Positions 1 through 7,116 of a stretch of DNA of 9,923 bases are shown here, one piece after another. The notes below the pieces were generated by a model. The model was given only the letters and a program-made list of their open reading frames with translations. It did not search any database and was not told the DNA's origin. The DNA is from Pseudomonadota bacterium. GTDB taxonomy: Bacteria > Pseudomonadota > Alphaproteobacteria > CACIAM-22H2. The position numbers were made by a program, and so were the translations under genes. Within the stretch, counting starts at the first letter, position 1; each line of letters starts with the position of its first letter. Location of the stretch: assembly GCA_020161965.1 (NCBI GenBank), contig JAIUNH010000098.1, forward strand, positions 1 through 9,923, written 5' to 3'.

Positions 1-10
1 GTTTCATGCG

Positions 11-22
11 ACGGGCTTTTTT
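11..22 (+). terminator. Possible tail of an upstream intrinsic terminator
   Basis: A GGGC run is followed by six T (17-22), which resembles the 3' arm and U-tract of a rho-independent terminator for a gene lying left of the window. The matching 5' arm is not inside the window, so the hairpin cannot be confirmed. The rest of the 99-base leader before leuC holds no clear promoter: a CTGACA at 47-52 could serve as a -35 box, but no convincing -10 box sits at the right distance. Confidence 0.25.
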
Positions 23-99
23 CTGGTGTGAGCGGTGCGCGCACATCTGACAGAAATCGCGGTCCGGGTGGAGTAACGCTAGGTATCGCCGCGTCTCAA

Positions 100-1503
100 A
101 TGACAAGAACGCTGTTCGAAAAAATCTGGACGAGCCGTTTGGTCAAGCGGCTGGACGATGGGCGCGATCTGCTGTTCGTCGATCGCCATGTGCTGCAGGA
201 AACGACCTGCGCCACCGCCTTCGAAGGTCTGGCGCGGCGGGGAATTCCCGTGCGCCATCCCGAGCTGCACGTCGCGACGCAAGATCATATTCTGTCGACG
301 GATCCCGCGCGCACCGAAACGACGTTTCCGCCCGGTCGCGAATTGCTCGGCCTGATGCGCCGCAACGCGGCGGCGCACGGCATTCCGCTGTTCGGCGTCG
401 AAGACCGGCGTCAGGGAATCGTCCACGTCATTTCGCCGGAGCTGGGCTTGGCGCTGCCCGGCTGCATTCTCGCTTGCGGCGACAGCCACACCTCGACCGT
501 CGGCGGCCTGGGCGCGCTCGGGATCGGCGTGGGGACGAGCGAGGTCGAACATATCCTCGCAACGCAGACTTTGGCGCTGCGCCGGCCCAAAACGATGCGC
601 ATCTGGTTCGACGGCGCGTTGGCGCCGGGCGTGAGCGCCAAGGACCTCATTCTGCACACGATCGGCAAGCTTGGCATCGATGCCGGGACGGGCCATGCGA
701 TCGAGTATGCGGGGCCCGTGATCCGCGCTTTGGCGGCCGAAGCGCGCTTGACCGTCTGCAATCTGTCGATCGAATTGGGCGCGCGGCTGGGCGTCATCGC
801 GCCGGACGACGTGACCTTCGCGTATCTCGACGGGCGCGACTACGCGCCGCGCGGTGCGCAGTGGGATGCGGCCGTGCGTCATTGGCGCACGCTGGCGACC
901 GACGACGGCGCCGCGTTCGACAAATCCGCGACGATTGACGCGCGCGACGTGGCGCCGCAGATCACCTGGGGGACCACGCAGCAAGACGTTGTCGGCGTCG
1001 ACGGCGCGGTGCCTGATCCCGGCGCTTATGCCGATACGGGGCGGCGCGGCCTCGCCGCCGCGGCGATCGGCTATATGGGCTTGGCGCCCGGGCAGAAGAT
1101 GGAAGGTCTGCCGATCGATGTCGCGTTCATCGGCTCTTGCACCAATGGCCGTTTGTCGGATTTGAAGGCGGCGGCGGAACTCGTGCGCGGCCGGCGCGTG
1201 GCCGACGGCGTACGCGCCTTGGTGGTCCCCGGTTCGACCGAGGTGAAGCGCCAAGCCGAAGCGCTGGGGCTCGACCGCGTGTTCGCCGATGCCGGATTCC
1301 AGTGGCGCGCGGCGGGCTGCTCGATGTGCCTCAGCATCAACGGCGACGTCGTGGCGCCGGGCCAGCGTTGCATCGCGACCTCCAACCGTAATTTCGAAGG
1401 CCGTCAGGGCCCGCGCGCGCGCACGCATCTCGCGAGCCCCGCCATGGTCGCGGCGGCGGCGATCGCCGGGCGGATCGTCGATATCCGCAAGGAGATGGCA
1501 TGA
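100..1503 (+). CDS. leuC: 3-isopropylmalate dehydratase-type large subunit (LeuC family)
   Basis: This is the large, iron-sulfur-cluster-carrying subunit of a LeuCD isomerase of the aconitase superfamily. The family interconverts 2- and 3-isopropylmalate in leucine synthesis, and relatives act on citraconate/methylmalate-type acids. With ATG at 100 the protein has 467 residues (E. coli LeuC has 466) and begins MTRTLFEKIW, like known LeuC. The signature CGDSHTSTVGG, GTSEVEHILATQTL and NRNFEGRQG are present. The cluster ligands fall at C347 (GSCTNGR), C407 and C410 (GCSMC), exactly the E. coli numbering. A GTG at 28 in frame would add 24 residues with no family resemblance, so I reject it; no strong ribosome site precedes either start. 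It overlaps leuD by ATGA. The motif reads GSCTNGR rather than GSCTNSR, and no leuA or leuB is nearby, so a catabolic paralogue is possible. The family is certain; the substrate is not. Confidence 0.93.
   Translation: MTRTLFEKIWTSRLVKRLDDGRDLLFVDRHVLQETTCATAFEGLARRGIPVRHPELHVATQDHILSTDPARTETTFPPGRELLGLMRRNAAAHGIPLFGVEDRRQGIVHVISPELGLALPGCILACGDSHTSTVGGLGALGIGVGTSEVEHILATQTLALRRPKTMRIWFDGALAPGVSAKDLILHTIGKLGIDAGTGHAIEYAGPVIRALAAEARLTVCNLSIELGARLGVIAPDDVTFAYLDGRDYAPRGAQWDAAVRHWRTLATDDGAAFDKSATIDARDVAPQITWGTTQQDVVGVDGAVPDPGAYADTGRRGLAAAAIGYMGLAPGQKMEGLPIDVAFIGSCTNGRLSDLKAAAELVRGRRVADGVRALVVPGSTEVKRQAEALGLDRVFADAGFQWRAAGCSMCLSINGDVVAPGQRCIATSNRNFEGRQGPRARTHLASPAMVAAAAIAGRIVDIRKEMA
1489..1494 (+). 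promoter_or_regulatory. Ribosome binding site for leuD
   Basis: AAGGAG lies inside the end of leuC, five bases before ATG 1500. It supports that start over the in-frame ATG at 1509, which would be 14 bases away, and fits translational coupling of the two subunits. Confidence 0.7.
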
Positions 1504-2123
1504 TTCCGATGGCCAGCGTGACCGGCGCCGCGGCGCCGATCCTGAAGACGAACGTCAACACCGACATCATCATTCCCGGCTCGTATCTGCGCTCGCAAAG
1601 TGCGGATCTGGCGCAAGGCCTATTCGCCGCTTGGCGGTTCGATGACGACGGCAAAGAAAAGCCAGATTTCGTGCTGAATCAGGCGCCGTTCCGCCAGGCG
1701 AAGATCGTGCTGGCGGGCGCCAATTTCGGCTGCGGCAGTTCGCGCGAAGCCGCCGTGTGGGCGCTTCAGCGTTTTGGCATCCGCGTGGTGCTGGCGCCGT
1801 CTTTCGCCGATATTTTCTACGAGAATTCGTTCCGCAACGGCGTGCTGCCCGGCATCGTCGACGCCGACGCGATCGCCGAGATGGCGGAGATCGCGGCGAC
1901 GAATCCCGAATTCACCGTCGATCTCGATCGCAAGCTGGTGCTGCACGGCAATCGCAGCTGGGCGTTCGACGTGCCCGAATCCCGCCGCGCCGCCTTGATC
2001 CGCGGCGACGACGAGATCGGCATGACATTGGCGATGGCGAACGAGATTGCGGATTTCCATGCGCGCGATGTCGCCGGTCGCGACTGGGCCTACGCCCCGA
2101 TGGGCCGCGCTTCGCGCGGTTGA
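1500..2123 (+). CDS. leuD: 3-isopropylmalate dehydratase-type small subunit (LeuD family)
   Basis: This is the small subunit, which carries the swivelling domain that completes the active site on LeuC. The 207-residue protein (E. coli 201) has the conserved blocks NVNTDIIIP (about 18-26), WRFDDD, PDFVLN, GANFGCGSSRE (about 73-83) and APSFADIFYENSF (about 99-111). It overlaps leuC by ATGA and has its own Shine-Dalgarno, so the subunits are made together. Two textbook LeuD motifs are altered. SREHAPWAL is here SREAAVWAL, and the usual IIPKQFL/IIPSRFL is IIPGSYL. These changes are typical of second-copy LeuD-like proteins in proteobacteria as I know them, and they leave the substrate open: isopropylmalate, citraconate/methylmalate or another branched diacid. 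A 29-base gap leads to the aldehyde dehydrogenase. Confidence 0.9.
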   Translation: MIPMASVTGAAAPILKTNVNTDIIIPGSYLRSQSADLAQGLFAAWRFDDDGKEKPDFVLNQAPFRQAKIVLAGANFGCGSSREAAVWALQRFGIRVVLAPSFADIFYENSFRNGVLPGIVDADAIAEMAEIAATNPEFTVDLDRKLVLHGNRSWAFDVPESRRAALIRGDDEIGMTLAMANEIADFHARDVAGRDWAYAPMGRASRG

Positions 2124-2137
2124 ACGCGCACTAATAC

Positions 2138-2144
2138 GAAAGGT
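2138..2144 (+). promoter_or_regulatory. Ribosome binding site for the aldehyde dehydrogenase
   Basis: GAAAGGT lies in the 29-base gap after leuD, eight bases before ATG 2153. It decides for that start over the in-frame ATG at 2162. Confidence 0.65.
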
Positions 2145-2152
2145 CGATACCG

Positions 2153-3628
2153 ATGTCCGCTATGCCGAAATTCGAGCCGATTCTGCGCGGCCGCAGCCAT
2201 GTCTATTACGGCGGCGCTTGGCAGCGCGCCAATTCCGGCCGCGAGATGGAAATCACCAGCCCTGCGACCGGCCAGGCTTTGGGCATCGTCGCGGAAGGCG
2301 ACGCGACCGACGTCGATCGCGCGGTCGCCGCGGCCAAGGCCGCGTTTCCGGCGTGGCGCGACATGCCCGCCCGTCAGCGCGCCGAGTTGCTGCGCGAGGC
2401 GGGACGCATCATCCGCACCAATGTCGAAGAACTGACGCTGATCGATGCGCTGGACAGCGGCAATCCCGCGAAGGGCATGCGCTACGACGTGATGCTCACG
2501 GCGGAGTATTTCGACTATTTCGCCGGGCTTATTCTGGAATTGAAGGGCCATACGTTGCCGCTGGGGCCGGGGACGTTGAACTACACGACCAAGGAGCCGT
2601 TCGGCGTGGTCGCGCGCATCGCCGCGTTCAACCATCCCACGCTGTTCGTCTGCGGGCGCGTGGCCGCCCCACTCGCGGCCGGCAATTGCGTCGTCGTTAA
2701 ACCCGCCGAACAGACGCCGATCTCCGCCATCCGCATTGCCGAATTGCTCGGGCCGTTGTTTCCGCCGGGCGTGCTCAATTTCGTGACCGGCGGGCGCGAA
2801 GTGGGCGCCGCCCTGGTCGCCCATCGCGACGTTTCGAAAGTGGCGCTGATCGGCAGCATCGCGGCCGGACGCGCGGTGATGCGCGCGGCGGCGGACACGC
2901 TCAAGAGCCTGACGCTCGAACTCGGCGGCAAGAACGCCTTCGTTGCTTGCGAGGACGCCGATCCCAAAGCCGTCGCCGCCGCGATGGTGCGCGGCATGAA
3001 TTTCACGTCGGTCGCCGGGCAGTCCTGCGGGTCGCTCAGCCGCGTCTATCTGCACGAAGCGATCGCCGCGAAGGTCGAGGCCGCCTTGCCCGAAGCGATG
3101 GCCGATCTGAAGGTCGGCTTGCCGATGGATCCCGATGCGACAGTCGGCAGTCTTTCGACCGTCCAGCAATTCGATAAGACGATGGACTATATCGCCATCG
3201 GCAAGGCGGAGGGTGCGCGCCTGATCGCCGGCGGCAACGCGTTGCGCGACGGCGCCTTCGCCAAGGGTTACTTCGTCGAGCCGACCGTGTTCGCGGGCGT
3301 GACCGACGATATGCGCCTGGCGCGCGAAGAAGTCTTCGGCCCGATCTTGAGCCTGCTGACCTGGCGGGACGAAGCCGATGTGCTGGCGCGCGTCAACGCG
3401 CTGGACGTGGGATTGACGGCGGCCGTGTGGACGAAGGATATCGATCGCGGCCATCGCATCGCCTCGCGTATGGAAGCGGGCTATGTCTGGATCAACGACG
3501 TCAGCACGCACGAAATCGGCATGCCCTTCGGCGGCTTCAAGCAATCGGGTTTCGGCAAGGAAGAGGCGTTCGAAGAGCTTCTCGGTTATACGCGCGAGAA
3601 GAATATCCATCTGAAATTCAAGATGTGA
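2153..3628 (+). CDS. NAD(P)+-dependent aldehyde dehydrogenase
   Basis: A soluble enzyme of the aldehyde dehydrogenase superfamily, oxidising an aldehyde to the acid with NAD+ or NADP+. The 491 residues match the usual length of about 480-500. Visible landmarks are the oxyanion-hole Asn in FNHPT (N160), the cofactor-binding VVKPAEQTP, the catalytic base E256 in ELGGKN, the nucleophile C292 in AGQSCG, EVFGPILS, and MPFGGFKQSGFGKE near the end. All catalytic residues are present, so it should be active. ATG 2153 has a good ribosome site. It follows leuCD with the same orientation and a short gap, which suggests co-transcription and a catabolic job, perhaps oxidising an aldehyde formed in the same pathway. 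It cannot be tied to one subfamily (betaine aldehyde, semialdehyde or aromatic aldehyde) by eye. An antisense open frame covers nearly its whole length but resembles no protein. Confidence 0.93.
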   Translation: MSAMPKFEPILRGRSHVYYGGAWQRANSGREMEITSPATGQALGIVAEGDATDVDRAVAAAKAAFPAWRDMPARQRAELLREAGRIIRTNVEELTLIDALDSGNPAKGMRYDVMLTAEYFDYFAGLILELKGHTLPLGPGTLNYTTKEPFGVVARIAAFNHPTLFVCGRVAAPLAAGNCVVVKPAEQTPISAIRIAELLGPLFPPGVLNFVTGGREVGAALVAHRDVSKVALIGSIAAGRAVMRAAADTLKSLTLELGGKNAFVACEDADPKAVAAAMVRGMNFTSVAGQSCGSLSRVYLHEAIAAKVEAALPEAMADLKVGLPMDPDATVGSLSTVQQFDKTMDYIAIGKAEGARLIAGGNALRDGAFAKGYFVEPTVFAGVTDDMRLAREEVFGPILSLLTWRDEADVLARVNALDVGLTAAVWTKDIDRGHRIASRMEAGYVWINDVSTHEIGMPFGGFKQSGFGKEEAFEELLGYTREKNIHLKFKM

Positions 3629-3663
3629 TCGTCGCGGCGCGCGGCTTGCACGCGCCGCCGATC
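3627..3663. terminator. GC-rich inverted repeat between convergent genes
   Basis: A perfect 8-base-pair stem, GCGGCGCG (3634-3641) with CGCGCCGC (3651-3658), encloses a 9-base loop. GATC at 3627-3630 and 3660-3663 can extend it across a small internal loop. It begins at the stop codon of the aldehyde dehydrogenase and fills most of the 49 bases before the stop codon of the minus-strand amidohydrolase. There is no T-tract on either strand, so it may be a bidirectional pause or Rho-assisted end rather than a classic intrinsic terminator. Confidence 0.4.
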
Positions 3664-3677
3664 CTGCCCGCCTGGAA

Positions 3678-5102
3678 CTAGGCGTTCAGCAACGCGCGCA
3701 ATTGCGGATCGAAAACGCGATGCGCATCGCGCGCGATGGAAAGTTCGGCCGCACAGCGTTCGCGGAATTCGGCGGCCGCGTCGGTGAGATCGCGGCGGAT
3801 GGTATCTTCGTCGAAGGCCAAGACCTTGTCGTCTCGATAGACCCAATCGCCGCCGACCATCGTGGCGCGCACGGCGGCGGGCCCGCAATGACGGACCAGC
3901 GTTTCGACGCATCGTGGCTCGGTCGACGCCGTATTAGATATATCGATCAAGACGAGATCGGCATTGCGGCCGGTTCCGATCTTGCCGATTTCGTTGCGCA
4001 ATCCCATCGCGCTGGCGCCGCCTGTCGTGGCCATCGCGAAAGCGGTTTCCGCGTCGAGCCACGATTCCCAATCGCTGCCCACGCGACCAATCATCGTGGC
4101 GAGGCGCATCAGCTCGAACGGATCTGCGGAGCCGCCGGTATTGGCGGAATCGCTGCCCAATGCCATCCGCACGCCGCGCTGGCGCAGATCGGCCGCCGGC
4201 AGGATTCCGGAGCCGAGCATCAGATTGCTCGCGGGGTTGTGCGCGACCGTGACGCCGCGCGCGGCGAGCAGATCGCGTTCCTTCGGCGTGAGCCACACGC
4301 CATGTGCGACGGTGAGACGATCATCGAGCAATCCGCGCCGATCCATCTCGACGACGATGCCATCCGGCCAATGCCGCGCACAGGCGATCGCTTGCGCGCG
4401 CGTTTCCAGCAAATGCGTATGGCTGCCGAAGCCATGACGTTCGCGCAATTGCGCCCAAAGATCGAGAAGGCGGGGCGAACAGCGCTGCGGCGCATTGGGC
4501 CCGAGCAAGACGCGCACGCGACCCGCCCCATTCGCGCCGGCAAGCTGCGCGAAGACATCGCTGACCAGATCGGCAGGCGGAAAGCCGAGCCCTTCGACAC
4601 CGGCGCGCAGGGCGGCGGGCATCTTGAAGCCAAGTAAATCGTGGTCGTGCGTGTCGTGAAAAAACGGCGCGAAGCCAACGCGCATGCCGCTTTCGACATG
4701 CGCCGCGAAGGACGCGGGTCCGCGACGCACCGGCGGCGAATGGTCGATCACGCCGGTCACGCCGTTGCGCAGCATTTCGGCAGCACCGGTCAGGATCGCG
4801 AGGCGCAGCAGCTTCTCGTCGATATTGCGGCCATAGGCGACGGTGTAAAGCGCCCAGAGTTCCAGCGGCAGCGCGTTCTCGGTCCCGCGCAGCGCGTTGG
4901 CGTAGGAATGATGATGCGCGTTGACGAAACCGGGAATGAGGGCGAGGCCGTTCGCATCGACCGTCGATGCCGCGCGCGTGGCGAGGGCTTGCGCATTGTC
5001 GCCATAGGCGATGGCGGCGATGCGGCCACGCTCGATCAGGACGGCACCACGCCGGAATGCGGTATCGATCAAGATATTGGCATTGGCGATGCACAGGTTC
5101 AT
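3678..5102 (-). CDS. Metal-dependent amidohydrolase (AtzA/TrzN/MtaD-type deaminase or chlorohydrolase)
   Basis: A 474-residue member of the amidohydrolase superfamily, the clade of S-adenosylhomocysteine/methylthioadenosine deaminases, guanine/8-oxoguanine deaminases and triazine hydrolases. It would hydrolytically remove ammonia, an amine or a halide from a ring carbon. The mononuclear metal site is complete: H63 and H65 (NAHHHS), H230 with catalytic E233 (HTHLLE), H267 (AHGVWL) and D318 (LGSDS). HNPASN follows at about 288-293. The N- and C-terminal parts (1-58 and about 372-430) form the usual small beta domain. ATG 5102 overlaps the LysR stop as ATGA and has GGAAAG six bases upstream. It is the last gene of the minus-strand operon. 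The substrate is not deducible; 'ethylammeline chlorohydrolase' style labels for such proteins are often unsupported. All catalytic residues are intact. Confidence 0.9.
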   Translation of the reverse strand: MNLCIANANILIDTAFRRGAVLIERGRIAAIAYGDNAQALATRAASTVDANGLALIPGFVNAHHHSYANALRGTENALPLELWALYTVAYGRNIDEKLLRLAILTGAAEMLRNGVTGVIDHSPPVRRGPASFAAHVESGMRVGFAPFFHDTHDHDLLGFKMPAALRAGVEGLGFPPADLVSDVFAQLAGANGAGRVRVLLGPNAPQRCSPRLLDLWAQLRERHGFGSHTHLLETRAQAIACARHWPDGIVVEMDRRGLLDDRLTVAHGVWLTPKERDLLAARGVTVAHNPASNLMLGSGILPAADLRQRGVRMALGSDSANTGGSADPFELMRLATMIGRVGSDWESWLDAETAFAMATTGGASAMGLRNEIGKIGTGRNADLVLIDISNTASTEPRCVETLVRHCGPAAVRATMVGGDWVYRDDKVLAFDEDTIRRDLTDAAAEFRERCAAELSIARDAHRVFDPQLRALLNA

Positions 5103-6004
5103 GGCGTGCTTTCCAGGCGCTTGAGCTCGTCGATCAAGCGCTCGGCGAGCGACTGCGCGACGGACGGCAGTTTGCGGGCTTCGGGCACGATCAGGCCGAG
5201 TTTCAGCGTGTTGATGCGTCGCGACGCGAAGGGGCGCCACGCCAACTCGCCGTCGGCGATTTCGCGCAAGAATCCGAAGCGCGTGAAGAAGGCGATGCCC
5301 CAGCCTTCGCGGATCACGTGTTTGAACACGGGGATGGCGTTGGAGATCAGCGTGGGTTCCAGCCCGTCGCGGAACGCCGCGAAATTCGGATCGATATCGG
5401 CACTCTTCGGCAGCGGCCCTTGCTGGCCGAGGAAGGGAAAACTGCGCGCCTCGTCGAAACGCACCGCGCGTTTGCGTGCGAGCGGATGGCCCGCTGCCAT
5501 GATGACGCCGATCGGGGCCGCGAAGGACGCGACGAATTTGGTACCCGCCGGCGGATCGGACACGAAGGTAAGGCCCAAATCGGCGCGGCCCGCCGCGACA
5601 TCGCCCGGGATGCGTGCGGGCTCGACCGCGAGCATGGTGAAGTTGACCGCCGGGAAATCGGCGCGGAAGCGACCCAACGCTTGGGGTAAGAACTCCACCA
5701 GCAGCGAGTCGACCGCCGCGATGGTCACATGGCCGGTCTTCACGCCGCTGAGGTCGTCGATCTCCGCGCGCACGCGGTCGAAATCGGCGAGCGTGCCCGA
5801 GACGTGCTGCAGCAGGATTTCGCCCGCCCGGTTCAACCGCATGCGGCCGGGCAAACGGTCGAAGACCGGCACGCCGAGTTCGGCTTCGAGCTTCAGAAGC
5901 TGGCGATCGACGGCGCTGGGGGCGACATGCAGCGCCGACGCGGCGCGGCGGATCGAACCGTGGCGCGCGATTTCGCGGAAATATCGAAGGACGGCCGCAT
6001 GCAT
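5099..6004 (-). CDS. LysR-family transcriptional regulator
   Basis: A 301-residue DNA-binding regulator of typical LysR length. The N-terminal winged helix-turn-helix spans about 1-60, with the recognition region GSIRRAASALHVAPSAVDR (about 16-34) followed by LEAELGVPVFDR and the wing. The effector-binding domain runs from about 91 to 295 (GHVTIAAVDS, GRADLGLTF, GWGIAFF). It would sense a small molecule and control a nearby promoter. ATG 6004 lies 9 bases after the ferredoxin stop and has no clear Shine-Dalgarno; no later Met precedes the helix-turn-helix, so the start stands. It overlaps the amidohydrolase by ATGA. Sitting mid-operon, in the same direction as its presumed targets, is unusual for LysR genes, which are more often divergent. 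It could still control the operon promoter to the right, or the leuCD unit. Confidence 0.93.
   Translation of the reverse strand: MHAAVLRYFREIARHGSIRRAASALHVAPSAVDRQLLKLEAELGVPVFDRLPGRMRLNRAGEILLQHVSGTLADFDRVRAEIDDLSGVKTGHVTIAAVDSLLVEFLPQALGRFRADFPAVNFTMLAVEPARIPGDVAAGRADLGLTFVSDPPAGTKFVASFAAPIGVIMAAGHPLARKRAVRFDEARSFPFLGQQGPLPKSADIDPNFAAFRDGLEPTLISNAIPVFKHVIREGWGIAFFTRFGFLREIADGELAWRPFASRRINTLKLGLIVPEARKLPSVAQSLAERLIDELKRLESTP
5109..5114 (-). promoter_or_regulatory. Ribosome binding site for the amidohydrolase
   Basis: On the minus strand GGAAAG stands six bases before ATG 5102, inside the last codons of the LysR gene. It supports that start and a coupled translation. Confidence 0.6.
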
Positions 6005-6013
6005 CGCGCGATG

Positions 6014-6340
6014 TTAGCGGCGCGGCCACGCCGCGACCAGCGGATGATCGCGCTCGGTCGTGTGTTTGGTGTCGGCCCCGCCGGGCGAGCCCCAATTGGT
6101 GACTTCCGCGCCGAAGAACTCGGCATTCACCGCCAGGAATGGCTTCTCGGCCTCCGGCAGCGCGTCGTCGGCATGGATCGCGTCGGCCGGACACACGGTT
6201 TCGCACAGCCCGCAATCGATGCATTCGGTCGGATGGATATAGAGCGTGCGTCCGCCTTCGTAGATGCAATCGACCGGGCAGACCTTCAAACAGGCCTTGT
6301 CCTTCACGTCGATGCAGGGCGAGGCGATGACGAAAGGCAT
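6014..6340 (-). CDS. fdxA: Seven-iron ferredoxin (FdxA type, 3Fe-4S plus 4Fe-4S)
   Basis: A 108-residue soluble electron carrier. By alignment from memory with Azotobacter ferredoxin I, C9, C17 and C50 would bind the 3Fe-4S cluster, and C21, C40, C43 and C46 the 4Fe-4S cluster; C25 matches the free Cys24. The residue equal to Cys11 is Val12 (CIDVKDKAC), so the first cluster lacks the fourth cysteine, as in actinobacterial seven-iron ferredoxins. The C-terminal tail NAEFFGAEV...GSPGGA also resembles those proteins. The start ATG shares one base with the hydratase stop (TAATG), with GGAAAGG six bases upstream (6347-6353). The operon position suggests it serves a redox enzyme of the same pathway, perhaps the FAD oxidoreductase at the operon head, but an oxygenase partner elsewhere is equally possible. 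Confidence 0.92.
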   Translation of the reverse strand: MPFVIASPCIDVKDKACLKVCPVDCIYEGGRTLYIHPTECIDCGLCETVCPADAIHADDALPEAEKPFLAVNAEFFGAEVTNWGSPGGADTKHTTERDHPLVAAWPRR

Positions 6341-7116
6341 TAGCGGCCTTTCCAGACCGGTTTGCGCTTTTCGCGGAAGGCGGCAACACCTTCGTCGCTA
6401 TCCTGGGAGGTCAACGCCTCGACCACGGCGGGCAAACGTAGCGCCTGCGCTTCGACGGCCGTGAGATGGGCCGCACGGCGCACGGTCTGCTTGATCGCGC
6501 GCACGGACAACGGCGCGCAAACCAGGATTTCGGCGATCCAGCGATCGACCGCGGCATCGAGCTCCGCGCGGGGCACCACTTCGTTGACGATGCCCAGGCT
6601 CAAGGCTTCGGCGGCTTGAATGCGCCGGCCGGTCAGCAATACGCCCATCGCCGGGCGGAACGGGATCTGGCGCTGCAGCAGCGTCATGCCGCCATCGAGC
6701 GGCAAGCGCCCGACGCGCGCTTCGGGCAGACCGAAACTCGCTTCCGCCGCCGCGACCACGATATCGCAGCCGAGCACCATTTCGAATCCGCCGCCCAATG
6801 CGTGGCCGTTGACGCGCGCGATGACCGGCACGTCCAGCGTTTGGCGCAGGGCGATGCCGCCGAACCCGCCCGGGCGTTCGGCTGCCCAATATTCCAGGCC
6901 CGATTTGCCCGAGCCGCCTTTCATGTCGGCACCAGCACTGAAGGCACGGTCGCCCGCCCCAGTCAGCACCACGCAGCGCACGTCGCGATCCGCTTCGATC
7001 CGCGTCCAGATCGCCTGCAACTCGGCCTCGGCCGCCATGTCGATGGCGTTGAGAACTTCCGGCCGGTCGATCGTGACGCGTGCGACGTGATCGGCGATTT
7101 CGCAGCGGATCGGCAT
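6340..7116 (-). CDS. Enoyl-CoA hydratase/isomerase family protein (CaiD-like)
   Basis: A 258-residue crotonase-fold enzyme acting on acyl-CoA thioesters, typically adding or removing water at the 2,3 double bond. Oxyanion-hole elements are AFSAGADMKG (58-67) and NGHALGGGFE (103-112). Both catalytic glutamates of true hydratases are kept: E112 and E132 (rat Glu144 and Glu164). The C-terminal TGRRIQAAEALSLGIVN and the end EKRKPVWKGR closely resemble carnitinyl-CoA dehydratase CaiD as I remember it. The start ATG shares one base with the CoA-transferase stop (TGATG), and the stop codon shares one base with the ferredoxin start. Next to a CaiB-type CoA-transferase, it probably hydrates or dehydrates the acyl-CoA made by that enzyme. 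Carnitine as the actual substrate is not shown; many bacteria use this pair for other acids. Confidence 0.92.
   Translation of the reverse strand: MPIRCEIADHVARVTIDRPEVLNAIDMAAEAELQAIWTRIEADRDVRCVVLTGAGDRAFSAGADMKGGSGKSGLEYWAAERPGGFGGIALRQTLDVPVIARVNGHALGGGFEMVLGCDIVVAAAEASFGLPEARVGRLPLDGGMTLLQRQIPFRPAMGVLLTGRRIQAAEALSLGIVNEVVPRAELDAAVDRWIAEILVCAPLSVRAIKQTVRRAAHLTAVEAQALRLPAVVEALTSQDSDEGVAAFREKRKPVWKGR

Noticed and set aside
28..99. N-terminal extension of LeuC from GTG 28
   Set aside because: The extra 24 residues resemble no LeuC, whereas the protein from ATG 100 matches E. coli LeuC in length and cysteine numbering.
79..1428. Antisense open frame of 449 codons opposite leuC
   Set aside because: Shadow of leuC with low-complexity Arg/His-rich translation and no recognisable domain.
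2090..3610. Antisense open frame of 506 codons opposite the aldehyde dehydrogenase
   Set aside because: Composition is Arg/His/Gln/Asp-rich without any family motif, as expected opposite a GC-rich gene; the plus strand has every catalytic motif.
100..3628. Complete nicotinate- or itaconate-type degradation pathway
   Set aside because: LeuCD, an aldehyde dehydrogenase, a CoA-transferase and a hydratase would fit loosely, but diagnostic enzymes of either pathway are absent, so no pathway is assigned.
4641..6017. Plus-strand open frame of 458 codons over the LysR and amidohydrolase genes
   Set aside because: Covers two clear minus-strand genes with intact motifs; its own translation is Arg/Ser/Ala-rich and matches nothing.
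3678..6389. A 903-codon minus-strand frame that would fuse the amidohydrolase to upstream sequence
   Set aside because: Upstream of 5102 the frame reads LysR and ferredoxin out of phase; ATG 5102 has a ribosome site and the family N-terminus.
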